Source: Phaeobacter inhibens DSM 16374 (GTDB lineage Bacteria > Pseudomonadota > Alphaproteobacteria > Rhodobacterales > Rhodobacteraceae). From it: a stretch of DNA of 64,000 nt. The DNA lies in the NCBI RefSeq assembly GCF_000473105.1, contig NZ_KI421498.1, positions 1,240,001 to 1,304,000 of the forward strand, written 5' to 3'. The position numbers and the translations under genes are program-made. The notes below the pieces were generated by a model. The model was not told where the DNA came from. It saw only the letters and a program-made list of their open reading frames with translations, and did not search any database. Of this stretch, positions 1 through 7,394 are shown piece by piece. How positions within the stretch are numbered: the first letter of the stretch is position 1; every line of letters starts with the position of its first letter.

Positions 1-535
1 GGAAGGTCATCGCATCCGGCTTCAGCACGTTCATCACATTGACCATGTCCTGGCCTTCGGTGTGATGGCAGGTGTAGGAACCATGCCAGGTGTCGCCGCC
101 ATCCAGCAGAAGCGCATCGGGGCGGTCGGCGCGGATCGCATTGATAATGGTGGCAACCCGGTCCAGCCCCCCGACCCGGCCATACCCCTGCGCAAGCGAA
201 GCAAAATCATTATAGGTCAGTGCATAAGCTGAGGGGCTGCCATCGGCGATCCCATAGGCCTTGCGGAAATCCGCGCCGGTGATATGGGGCACACGGCCCT
301 TGTTGTCACCGACCCCAAGGTTGATCGAAGGTTCGCGAAAATAGATCGGCTTCAGCTGGGCGTGGATATCGGTGACATGGATCAGACTGATATTGCCATA
401 GGTATCAAATTGCAGAAGCTGGTCCTGCGTCAGACGTTGCTGAGCCGCCAGCCGACCCCAGTTGCCAAAACCAGAGGCGCCAACCAGCGCTGACGCTGCC
501 ATGGAGACCTGCAAGAAATCACGCCGCGAGATCAT
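1..535 (-). CDS. soxB: Sulfate thiol esterase SoxB, N-terminal part (runs off the window)
   Basis: SoxB is the periplasmic dimanganese hydrolase of the Sox complex that releases sulfate from the SoxY-bound cysteine S-sulfonate. Only about the first 178 codons are present; the C-terminus lies beyond position 1. Reading leftwards from ATG at 533-535, the protein opens with a twin-arginine signal (SRRDFL), followed by a metallophosphatase-type segment with HVTDIHAQL and LLLDGGDTWHGS, the metal-binding motifs of the SoxB/5'-nucleotidase superfamily. It is last in the leftward run soxV-W-X-Y-Z-A-B, 98 bases after soxA. Calcineurin-type nucleotidases share the fold, but the context makes SoxB almost certain. 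Confidence 0.95.
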   Translation of the reverse strand, partial: MISRRDFLQVSMAASALVGASGFGNWGRLAAQQRLTQDQLLQFDTYGNISLIHVTDIHAQLKPIYFREPSINLGVGDNKGRVPHITGADFRKAYGIADGSPSAYALTYNDFASLAQGYGRVGGLDRVATIINAIRADRPDALLLDGGDTWHGSYTCHHTEGQDMVNVMNVLKPDAMTF

Positions 536-633
536 TGGGTTATCTTTCTACTGAGACACACGATACATTCGCATGTTTGAATGAAACGAGAGGAAACGCG
601 CCCCGCACCATTTCTGATACGGGGCTGCGCAAA

Positions 634-1485
634 TCAGTTGCGGACAGACGGCGCCTCGACCGAGAGACCGTTGCCACGCGACGCGACATACAACTCCAGA
701 GCCACGAACTCAGCCGAACCCGGTTTGTAAGTCTCTGCACGGGTGTCGCGCACACAGCCTTTGAACCGCGCATGGGCCGTGTTCAGCTTGGTGTTCTTCA
801 AGCGATAGACCGGGAAGCCATTGATCTGGCCCTGACTCAGATGGTCGGCACGGATCATGTTGCCATAGTTATCCTCATGGCAATTGGCGCAAGAGAGTTC
901 CAGCTGGCCAGTGCGGGTGTAGTAGAGTTCCTTGCCCTGCTCCCAAGTGGATTGGGCCGGGCCGTCGATGGAGACATTCACCGGCATGCCACGCGATTGC
1001 ACTGAAATCAGCGCCTCCATAGCCGCCATTTTGCCGCCGGTGTATTTCCACTTATCGGCGCCCATCTGGTTCTCACGGCAGTCGTTGATCTGCATCGCAA
1101 GGGTGCGGATCTCGCCTGCGTCCTCGTTCCACTTGGGGTAGACCGCGCGGACACCTGCCATGCTCTCTTCGACATCGTCATGGCAGGAGGCACAGGATTT
1201 CTCCGCACTGCCCTCAACCTTGGACCAGGTGTCCATCGCCTGATCGACAAACACCATCGCCGGGTTGTCAAAATCATCCATCTGCAGCGCCTGCGTCTCA
1301 TCCGAGCGGAAATGCCAGCCAGACATCACCTCGTCCAGCACATCAGAAACATGGGCAGGTGCGGTGGTCTTGGTGACCATTTCAATCTCTTCGTTGACGA
1401 CCAGCGTGTCGTCATCTGCCTCGGCAAAAGCCGCGACAGGTAGCGCCATCGCCATGGCAATTGCAGTGATTGCCTTATTGTTCAT
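634..1485 (-). CDS. soxA: SoxA, dihaem c-type cytochrome of SoxAX
   Basis: SoxA with SoxX catalyses the first oxidative step, joining thiosulfate to the SoxY cysteine in the periplasm. The 283-residue precursor starts at ATG 1485, preceded by a strong AAGGGAGGAA ribosome site, and has a Sec signal peptide ending near AAFA (residue 21). Two haem motifs are visible, CASCH (98-102) and CANCH (199-203), so this is the dihaem type. Cys244 in the KGCVRD motif is the conserved active-site haem-ligand cysteine. A longer upstream reading exists but overlaps soxZ and lacks a ribosome site, so it was not used. It follows soxZ by 73 bases. Confidence 0.96.
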   Translation of the reverse strand: MNNKAITAIAMAMALPVAAFAEADDDTLVVNEEIEMVTKTTAPAHVSDVLDEVMSGWHFRSDETQALQMDDFDNPAMVFVDQAMDTWSKVEGSAEKSCASCHDDVEESMAGVRAVYPKWNEDAGEIRTLAMQINDCRENQMGADKWKYTGGKMAAMEALISVQSRGMPVNVSIDGPAQSTWEQGKELYYTRTGQLELSCANCHEDNYGNMIRADHLSQGQINGFPVYRLKNTKLNTAHARFKGCVRDTRAETYKPGSAEFVALELYVASRGNGLSVEAPSVRN

Positions 1486-1558
1486 GTTGTTTCCTCCCTT
1501 GGGTGGTCGTCCCGCCCGGTATCCCGGACAGGGCGTTTGCCTATGGATCCGGAAGGGA

Positions 1559-1888
1559 TCAGCCAATCGCAATCGACTTTTGTTCCGTGTAGACCGACCC
1601 GTCGTCGTCATACCAGGTGAAGACGAAATCGCCCGCTTCGGGGACGGTTGCATCAAACTGGAAATACGGGTTGGTGGAAATGGCGGGTTCCATGGTCACA
1701 TCAACAACGCTCTCGCCGTTGAATTCGCAGGTGAAGCGATTGATGATCGACCGTGGAATGACATTGCCTTCCTTGTCTTTGCGCTGACCACTTTCCATTT
1801 TGTGGCTGATCAGCGTCTTGATGGTCACCGCTTCGCCTGCGGTTGCTTTCTTGGGGACTTTGACGCGGGGTTTTACACCGGATGCCAT
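1559..1888 (-). CDS. soxZ: SoxZ, thiosulfate oxidation carrier subunit
   Basis: SoxZ is the non-covalent partner of SoxY in the SoxYZ carrier to which sulfur intermediates are attached. The protein has 109 residues, the usual length, with the immunoglobulin-like SoxZ fold. It opens with GVKPRVKVPK and contains FNGE and the C-terminal WYDDDGSVYTEQ stretch typical of the family. There is no signal peptide, consistent with export piggy-backed on Tat-exported SoxY. It lies between soxY (49 bases upstream) and soxA. Confidence 0.95.
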   Translation of the reverse strand: MASGVKPRVKVPKKATAGEAVTIKTLISHKMESGQRKDKEGNVIPRSIINRFTCEFNGESVVDVTMEPAISTNPYFQFDATVPEAGDFVFTWYDDDGSVYTEQKSIAIG

Positions 1889-1937
1889 GTCGTAAACTCC
1901 TGATATCTATGGGGCGAACCTGTATGACAGGTCGCGC

Positions 1938-2354
1938 TTAGCCGCCGCAGCCGCCGATGGTCACCTTGACGGTGGAACTGGCCTTGGCGAAGCTGCCGTC
2001 GGCCATCCTAGCCACCGCTACGATATCCTGCGTACCTGCAAGACGGATCCGGGTGGAGGCGGACTGGCTGGCAGCCAGCGGGCCAAAGGCGAAAGTCGCC
2101 ACGCCCGGCGTCGGGTTACCGGTCGCCAGGATCATGATGGCAGTGGCGCCGGGGGCGTCGACCGCGATCGGTACCGTATTGCCGTTTTCAGCGATTTCCG
2201 GCGCGGTCAGGGTCAGGCCGCTGTCGGCCATTTCCGCACCACCGGTGAACTCTGCAATCCGATCCTCGGCTGCAGCAACGACACGCAGGGGCAGCATGGT
2301 CAGAGCAGCGGCCCCAAGGCCAAGACCAAGTGTGTCGCGACGTGAGAACTCCAT
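1938..2354 (-). CDS. soxY: SoxY, thiosulfate oxidation carrier protein
   Basis: SoxY carries the sulfur substrate on a cysteine at its flexible C-terminus. The 138-residue protein has a twin-arginine signal at the start (SRRDTLGLGLG) and ends in the diagnostic GGCGG, with the substrate-bearing Cys136. ATG 2354 is preceded by AAGGAG, which decides the start over an ATG 30 bases upstream. It is followed by soxZ and preceded by soxX, as expected for a SoxYZ-producing operon. Confidence 0.96.
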   Translation of the reverse strand: MEFSRRDTLGLGLGAAALTMLPLRVVAAAEDRIAEFTGGAEMADSGLTLTAPEIAENGNTVPIAVDAPGATAIMILATGNPTPGVATFAFGPLAASQSASTRIRLAGTQDIVAVARMADGSFAKASSTVKVTIGGCGG

Positions 2355-2404
2355 CGTATGTCTCCTTTGACGTTGATGGCGCAAAAAGATCCCGGTCTTT
2401 TGCG

Positions 2405-2881
2405 TCAGTCTTCTTTCAGGGTCGCAAGGAATGCGACCACATCTTCGATTTCCTGAGCGGTCAAGATGGGCGGCAGCGGTTCGGTCCCCGCCTCGCCCGT
2501 GTAGGCATCGCCCGGACGGGTGAAGCCGTCGACCTTGTAAAAGGCCGGCATCATCGTACCGTCGAATGTCATCTTGGCATTGGCCACAAGGCCGCGCAGC
2601 TCTGCTTCGCTCCAGCGGTTGCCAGCACCATCAAGCGCAGGGCCGATCTCGCCGTGGAATGGCACATCGGGCAGCGCGGTCACCTGATGGCAGGCCACGC
2701 AATTGCCCTTGGATTTATCGCCAACCAGCAATGCGCCACTGGCAGCATCCCCGGCAACACCGCTGAGCGATGCGGCAACGGCGCCATCTTCGTCGTAGCC
2801 GACGTCTTTCGGCGCGATCTCAGCGGCAAACGCAACTGTCCCGGCCAGACAGGCTGCCAGTGTCAGAGATATTTGCTTCAT
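2405..2881 (-). CDS. soxX: SoxX, monohaem c-type cytochrome of SoxAX
   Basis: SoxX is the electron-transferring subunit of SoxAX. The 158-residue precursor has a Sec signal peptide (residues 1 to about 20, ending VAFA) and one haem motif CVACH at residues 61-65. ATG 2881 follows a GGGAGG ribosome site by five bases. It is the first gene downstream of the soxW-soxX spacer that holds a candidate SoxR operator, so transcription of soxXYZAB can probably start here independently of soxVW. Confidence 0.95.
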   Translation of the reverse strand: MKQISLTLAACLAGTVAFAAEIAPKDVGYDEDGAVAASLSGVAGDAASGALLVGDKSKGNCVACHQVTALPDVPFHGEIGPALDGAGNRWSEAELRGLVANAKMTFDGTMMPAFYKVDGFTRPGDAYTGEAGTEPLPPILTAQEIEDVVAFLATLKED

Positions 2882-2965
2882 GTTTCCTCCCATTGGCTCC
2901 CACGCGCTTTTGGCGTGCTTCGCTGGCGGTTACCCTAGGCGACCTCACCTGCCCGACGCAACATC

Positions 2966-2985
2966 AAATTCAGTAATTTGAATTT
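2966..2985. promoter_or_regulatory. Candidate SoxR operator in the soxW-soxX spacer
   Basis: The spacer contains a perfect inverted repeat, AAATTC and GAATTT separated by eight bases, giving ATTC-N8-GAAT at 2968-2983. That is the consensus I know for SqrR/SoxR-type ArsR persulfide sensors. In Paracoccus and Pseudaminobacter SoxR is known to bind both the soxS-soxV and soxW-soxX spacers, so the position fits. The rest of the 197-base spacer (2882-3078) shows nothing else I can name. Confidence 0.7.
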
Positions 2986-3078
2986 TATTATGTCGTTTCG
3001 CGTACCCCACCATGGAGGGGTCGTGAAACGCAGCTCCCGCATACTGGCTGACGTGTCGGGCACGGGGCACACAGCGTT

Positions 3079-3654
3079 TCAATCAGCGGAGCCGTTGTCG
3101 CGCTCTTGGATGCGACGGGCATGATACCGCTGAAAATCCTCCCCGTTATCAAGCTTATAACGCTCTTCCTTCACCCAAGTGAACATGTCCAGTGTGGTTC
3201 CCACACCAAAGGCCCCGGGCATGATGGATACCGCCGCCTGAGGGGCCGGAACCTCGGGCACCTCTTGGGGCAGGAACATCATGGTTGGTGTAAACAGGAT
3301 GCCCCATTTGCGCGCCATATCCTTCTCGGACAGGGTTTCGCCGTCGAAATCCGTCACTTCCACATCCCCATAAAGATTGAGCTGCACGACGAAGAAGTTG
3401 TCTGCGATGTAGCTGCTGATCTCAGGTTTGGGAAACACCTCCTCGTGCATTTTGGTGCAGTAGATGCAGCCTCTCTGCTCAAAGAACAGAACCAGCCGTT
3501 TTCCTTCGGCGTTGGCCTCCTCCAGATCCTCGCGCAGATCTTTGAAGGTCTCACGCATCCAGGGGGTTTTATGCAGGCCATCATCGCCCAGCTCAACCGC
3601 CACAACGGGCCCGGCGCAGAGCAGCCACAGCACGGCCATCCACAATCGTTTCAT
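3079..3654 (-). CDS. soxW: SoxW, periplasmic thioredoxin
   Basis: SoxW is a periplasmic thioredoxin that receives reducing equivalents from SoxV. The 191-residue protein has a hydrophobic signal peptide (residues 1-19) and a thioredoxin-fold redox motif CIYC at residues 63-66, followed by the cis-proline loop FTPTMM. The gene lies 48 bases downstream of the ccdA-like soxV, the standard SoxVW pairing, and 197 bases upstream of soxX. Confidence 0.93.
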   Translation of the reverse strand: MKRLWMAVLWLLCAGPVVAVELGDDGLHKTPWMRETFKDLREDLEEANAEGKRLVLFFEQRGCIYCTKMHEEVFPKPEISSYIADNFFVVQLNLYGDVEVTDFDGETLSEKDMARKWGILFTPTMMFLPQEVPEVPAPQAAVSIMPGAFGVGTTLDMFTWVKEERYKLDNGEDFQRYHARRIQERDNGSAD

Positions 3655-3702
3655 CTCTCATCCTCCCGTTCAGGTTACAATAGGCGCCCGGTGCGCCGCT
3701 GG

Positions 3703-4440
3703 TCAGCCAATGCTCGCAAAAGCCGGAAACCAGCGGATCATCGCTTCGGCAATATAGCGCACGCTGCCGGTCGCGATCAGCACCGCAAAAACGATCAACA
3801 TGACCCCCATCCCCTTCTCTACCCAGGCGAAGGCCGCCCGGTGGCGCGCCACAAAGCCAAGGAAAGGGCGCGCAAACAGGGCTGCGATCACAAAAGGTGC
3901 AGTCATCGCCGCGCCATAGACCAGCAACAGCAGCCCACCACGCCAGATATCCCCCATCCCGGAAGCAATCATCAGGATCGAGGCCAAGGCAGGCCCCACA
4001 CAAGGGGTCCAGCCAAAGCCAAAAGCCAGCCCCATCATGTAGGCCCCGGCAAAGGTGGCAGGCGAGGCGCTACTTTCGACGCGGGCCTCGCGGTAGAGCA
4101 ACGGAATGCGAACAACACCCAGGAAATGCAGACCAAACACCAGCAGCAGGGCCGCCGCCGCATAGGCAAGGATATCAAGATACTGCCCGAACAACTGCCC
4201 CAGCGCAGTGGCGCCCATGCCCATCAGTACAAACACAGTGGTCACGCCAGCGGCAAAACAGACCGACGCCAGCACCAGCCGACGCTGCGCCCCCGGCGCA
4301 ATGTCGCCTTCATTGCGCAACTCAGCCATGGAGAGTCCGCCCATATAGGACAGGTAAAACGGCACCATCGGTAGTACGCAGGGGGTGAAGAAGGACAAAA
4401 GCCCGGCAACAAAAGCCCCAAACAGGGAAATTTCCAGCAT
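3703..4440 (-). CDS. soxV: SoxV, CcdA-type membrane thiol-disulfide transporter
   Basis: This 245-residue protein has about six membrane helices and the two CcdA/DsbD signature sites, FFTPCVLPMVPF near residue 20 and GWTPCVGPAL near residue 140, whose cysteines pass electrons from cytoplasmic thioredoxin across the membrane. In sox loci this gene is soxV and reduces SoxW, and possibly SoxS, to keep the Sox carriers active. It heads the leftward sox transcript, divergent from soxS across a 248-base spacer. A general cytochrome c biogenesis CcdA would look the same; context decides. Confidence 0.92.
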   Translation of the reverse strand: MLEISLFGAFVAGLLSFFTPCVLPMVPFYLSYMGGLSMAELRNEGDIAPGAQRRLVLASVCFAAGVTTVFVLMGMGATALGQLFGQYLDILAYAAAALLLVFGLHFLGVVRIPLLYREARVESSASPATFAGAYMMGLAFGFGWTPCVGPALASILMIASGMGDIWRGGLLLLVYGAAMTAPFVIAALFARPFLGFVARHRAAFAWVEKGMGVMLIVFAVLIATGSVRYIAEAMIRWFPAFASIG

Positions 4441-4560
4441 GTTCTTGGGTCCCTTGCGACCTTATGTGTTCGACCTGTTCAGACTGTGATTGCCGCGAGT
4501 GCGTGGCAGAGGTGGCAGCGCCCGCCGACGTCCTGAGGGCACAGTCTGCTCTGTGAAACT

Positions 4561-4593
4561 TGTACTATTCACATATTCAAATTACGTAGTACA
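4561..4593. promoter_or_regulatory. Candidate SoxR operator between soxV and soxS
   Basis: The divergent spacer (4441-4688) holds ATTC-N8-AAAT at 4567-4582, one mismatch from the ATTC-N8-GAAT box. It is bracketed by a perfect 7-base inverted repeat, TGTACTA at 4561-4567 and TAGTACA at 4587-4593. The location matches the known soxS-soxV binding region of SoxR, so it probably controls both the leftward structural genes and the rightward soxSR genes. The stretch is also the most AT-rich part of the spacer, as expected for promoters. Confidence 0.6.
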
Positions 4594-4688
4594 TATAGAC
4601 ACCGACCAGACCGGGCCGTCAATGGCCCGACTTTGGCCCGCCACTAGCGCATCACGGACACACAGCTTATCATCGAGACCCAACAATC

Positions 4689-5156
4689 ATGGCCTTCACC
4701 CCTCTGATATCCCTACTGCACCGCATTCGCCGCGCTGCCAGTGCCCTCCTGGCGGCGCTGGCCCTTTTGGCGACTACGGGCATTTCGGCTAAGACTGCCG
4801 ATGCCGCGGAACTGGTGATGGTCGAGCAACCCGGCTGCGCCTGGTGCGCGCGCTGGGACGCCGAGATTGCGCCGATCTATCCCAAAACCGCCGAAGGTCG
4901 CTTTGCCCCGCTACGCCGGGCCGATCTGCGCGCGATGCCGGAGGATCTGACCCTGTCACGCCGGGTCACATTCACGCCAACCTTCTTGATCGTTGAAGAC
5001 GGGCATGAAATGGCCAGACTGGAAGGCTATCCGGGAGAGGATTTCTTCTGGCCGTTGATCACCGGGCTACTGCAGGAACATGCCGGTTTCGTGCCGACAG
5101 GCTCCTCGCACAGCGCCCCCGACCAGACCACCGCCCCCTTGGCCACCAATGGTTGA
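4689..5156 (+). CDS. soxS: SoxS, periplasmic thioredoxin-like protein
   Basis: SoxS is a thioredoxin-fold protein that reactivates or reduces the SoxYZ carrier in Paracoccus. The 155-residue protein has an N-terminal signal peptide (cleavage likely after residue 39-40), the redox motif CAWC at residues 50-53 and a cis-proline FTPTF loop. It is the first gene of the rightward unit, followed by soxR 19 bases later. Similarity to SoxW is only in fold; the short length and position next to soxR identify it. Confidence 0.88.
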   Translation: MAFTPLISLLHRIRRAASALLAALALLATTGISAKTADAAELVMVEQPGCAWCARWDAEIAPIYPKTAEGRFAPLRRADLRAMPEDLTLSRRVTFTPTFLIVEDGHEMARLEGYPGEDFFWPLITGLLQEHAGFVPTGSSHSAPDQTTAPLATNG

Positions 5157-5175
5157 ACCAGGAGAGAACACCGAT

Positions 5176-5511
5176 ATGGCCCTGCCACAGTTTTCCGCCG
5201 ATATGGATCCCGAAGAACTCGACACGATGGTGGACAATGCCACCCGTGCTTCGAATTTTCTGAAGGCCATCAGCCATGAGGGGCGCCTGATGATCCTGTG
5301 CCATTTGGTATCGGGTGAGAAATCGGTCACAGAATTGGAAGAACTGCTGTCCGCACGGCAGGCCGCTGTATCACAGCAGCTGTCACGCCTGCGCCTCGAA
5401 GGTCTGGTCATTCCTCGTCGTGAGGGCAAGGCCATCTACTACCGGCTGGCCGATGACCGCCCGCGCCGCATTCTCGAAGTGGTCTATGAGCTGTTCTGCA
5501 AAGACGGCTGA
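5176..5511 (+). CDS. soxR: SoxR, ArsR-family sulfane-sulfur sensing repressor
   Basis: This is a 111-residue winged-helix repressor of the ArsR family. ATG 5176 follows GGAGAG; a longer reading into soxS was rejected. The recognition helix region reads SVTELEELLSARQAAVSQQLSRL. Two cysteines, Cys42 (ILCHL) and Cys108 (LFCKDG), sit where SqrR/SoxR proteins have the pair that forms a tetrasulfide link on exposure to persulfide, releasing DNA. It should repress sox genes at the two spacer sites found here and be relieved by thiosulfate-derived sulfane sulfur. Confidence 0.93.
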   Translation: MALPQFSADMDPEELDTMVDNATRASNFLKAISHEGRLMILCHLVSGEKSVTELEELLSARQAAVSQQLSRLRLEGLVIPRREGKAIYYRLADDRPRRILEVVYELFCKDG

Positions 5512-5599
5512 CCGCAGCGACCGGCCATTCCGGTTTCTCTTGCGGAGCCGTCATGTCCGGCCATCCCCGCAGACCTGAAACCGGCGGAGCCCGCCTCTG

Positions 5600-6670
5600 A
5601 TGCCCGAAGCCCTGTCCGACCTCTTCAGCGACACGCATCTGACCGCCCTTCTGGGGCTGTTTGGTGGCGTGCTTCTGGGGCTGACTGCGCGGCTAGGTCG
5701 ATTCTGCACGCTGGGCGCGATTGAGGACCTGCTCTATGGCGGCTCATCCCTGCGTATGCGGATGTGGGGCATGGCCATCGGTATGGCGATCCTTGGCAGC
5801 TTCGGGCTGATTGCTCTGGGCTGGTTTGATCCGGTGCAGTCGCAATACCTCGCCATCCGCTGGATGCCGCTGGCCTCAATTACGGGCGGGCTGCTCTTTG
5901 GCTATGGGATGGCGCTCAGCGGAATGTGTGGATATGGCGCCATTGCACGGCTCGGCGGCGGTGATCTGCGCAGCTTTGTCATTGTTCTTGTGATGGGGGT
6001 GTCCACCTTTGTTGCGTTGTCAGGCCCCCTCGCCCCCTTCCGCAACCTGATCTTCTTTCAGGATCCCATCACGGACGACCTGCCTGCGGGAATTGCTCAT
6101 CATCTGGGCGATCAGCTCGGGCTGGCAATCACGCCCATTGGCTTTGCCATTGGTGGGGCCATCCTGCTGTTTTCCATCTTGGGCCGGGAGGTGCGCGAGG
6201 CCCCTGCCGCCATCGGCTGGGCGGCGCTGGTGGCGATTGCCATCGTCAGCGGCTGGGCGGGCAGCAGCTATATCGCGCGCACCGGTTTTGACGCGGTGCC
6301 AGTGGTCTCGCATTCGTTTTCCGCACCTCTGGGCGAAACCATCATGTGGACCATGACCGGCAGCCTGCGCCCGATCAGCTTTGCTGTCGGCTCGGTCAGC
6401 GGCGTCTGGCTCGGGGCCTTTATCGGTTCGCTGATCAAAGGCCATTTCCGCTGGGAGGCCTGCGATGACCCCCGGGAGTTGCGCCGCCAGATCATCGGTG
6501 CCGCAATAATGGGGACAGGCGCCGTGCTGGCCATGGGCTGCACTATTGGCCAGGGGCTGAGCGCATTTTCACTGCTGTCACTGTCGGCGCCGGTGACCTT
6601 CCTTTCGATCTTTGCCGGGGCTGCATTGGGGCTGCGCCAGCTGATCACCGGGTTTCGCCGCGCGGCCTGA
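5600..6670 (+). CDS. YeeE/YedE-family sulfur-compound transporter, SoxT-like
   Basis: This is a 356-residue polytopic membrane protein of the YeeE/YedE (TsuA-type) family, which imports thiosulfate or other sulfur species. Conserved cysteines occur in the family sites RFCTLGA (near residue 36), SGMCGYGA (about 113) and MGCTIGQG (about 314). These are the residues known in TsuA to relay thiosulfate through the pore by S-H-S hydrogen bonds. It sits 88 bases after soxR on the same strand, the place occupied by soxT in Paracoccus, where a role in signalling substrate to SoxR has been proposed. Confidence 0.85.
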   Translation: MPEALSDLFSDTHLTALLGLFGGVLLGLTARLGRFCTLGAIEDLLYGGSSLRMRMWGMAIGMAILGSFGLIALGWFDPVQSQYLAIRWMPLASITGGLLFGYGMALSGMCGYGAIARLGGGDLRSFVIVLVMGVSTFVALSGPLAPFRNLIFFQDPITDDLPAGIAHHLGDQLGLAITPIGFAIGGAILLFSILGREVREAPAAIGWAALVAIAIVSGWAGSSYIARTGFDAVPVVSHSFSAPLGETIMWTMTGSLRPISFAVGSVSGVWLGAFIGSLIKGHFRWEACDDPRELRRQIIGAAIMGTGAVLAMGCTIGQGLSAFSLLSLSAPVTFLSIFAGAALGLRQLITGFRRAA

Positions 6671-6773
6671 ACCGCCGCCAAGCTTCGGATCAGATCGCTA
6701 ACCCACGACAATGTGACCACGAGGACGCCTCGCAGACACCATAGTCTGTCGGCAATCAAAGGAGCACACGGCA

Positions 6774-7313
6774 ATGGTTCAACATCTGCAAATCCATCTG
6801 ACCCAGCATCACAGGATATCCCTGCCAAGCTTCGCTGCCGTCTTGATACTGATAGGCTTCGCACTGCTGCAGGCGGCTGCCGCCGCAGCAGGCCCGCTGA
6901 GCAGCCGACCCGGCTGGGCTGTGCATCCGACCACCAAGCCTTATGCGCAGCTGATCCGCGACGTGATCACAGCCACCAAGGCGCAAGGCCTGGTGGTCGT
7001 CACCCAAGCAGGTCCGACCAAGGCCGCTGCCGCACGCGGCATCACCATTCCCGGCAATAGGGTGATCGGTGTGTTCAACAATGACTACGCTGTTCGGATT
7101 CTGCGCCGCTCCATCGCCGCGATGATCGAGGCACCGATCCGTCTTTATGTGACCGAAGATGAAAACGGTGACGCCACCCTGTCTTATAAAACCGCGCAGC
7201 ATGTCTTTGCCCCCTACCTGGCAGACGGCGGACAAGAGCTCGCAGATATCGCAATAGAGTTGGACCAACATCTTGATGCTATTGCGCAAAACGCTGTGCA
7301 ATCGGCACCTTGA
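6774..7313 (+). CDS. Secreted DUF302-domain protein
   Basis: This 179-residue protein has a hydrophobic N-terminal segment (about residues 16-38, likely signal peptide or anchor) and a single DUF302 domain, with GLVVVTQAGPTKAA, VIGVFNNDYAVRIL and a YVTEDENGDATLSYKTA segment in the usual order. DUF302 has no assigned reaction; the fold is small alpha/beta. In other bacteria DUF302 genes often lie near sulfur, Sox or metal-stress genes. It starts 103 bases after the SoxT-like gene and may belong to the sox regulon. Confidence 0.8.
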   Translation: MVQHLQIHLTQHHRISLPSFAAVLILIGFALLQAAAAAAGPLSSRPGWAVHPTTKPYAQLIRDVITATKAQGLVVVTQAGPTKAAAARGITIPGNRVIGVFNNDYAVRILRRSIAAMIEAPIRLYVTEDENGDATLSYKTAQHVFAPYLADGGQELADIAIELDQHLDAIAQNAVQSAP

Positions 7314-7394
7314 CGCTCACACCCCCGTGAGGAGGCTTGCAACCTTGTCCGGTTCCGGCAATTTGGCGGGACATGTTCACGAAGGGCAGATTTC

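Noticed and set aside
3106-4374. A 422-codon open frame on the plus strand opposite soxW and soxV
   Set aside because: It is rich in His, Arg, Gln and Pro, resembles no family, and runs antisense to two clearly recognisable sox genes; it is a reading-frame shadow of GC-rich DNA.
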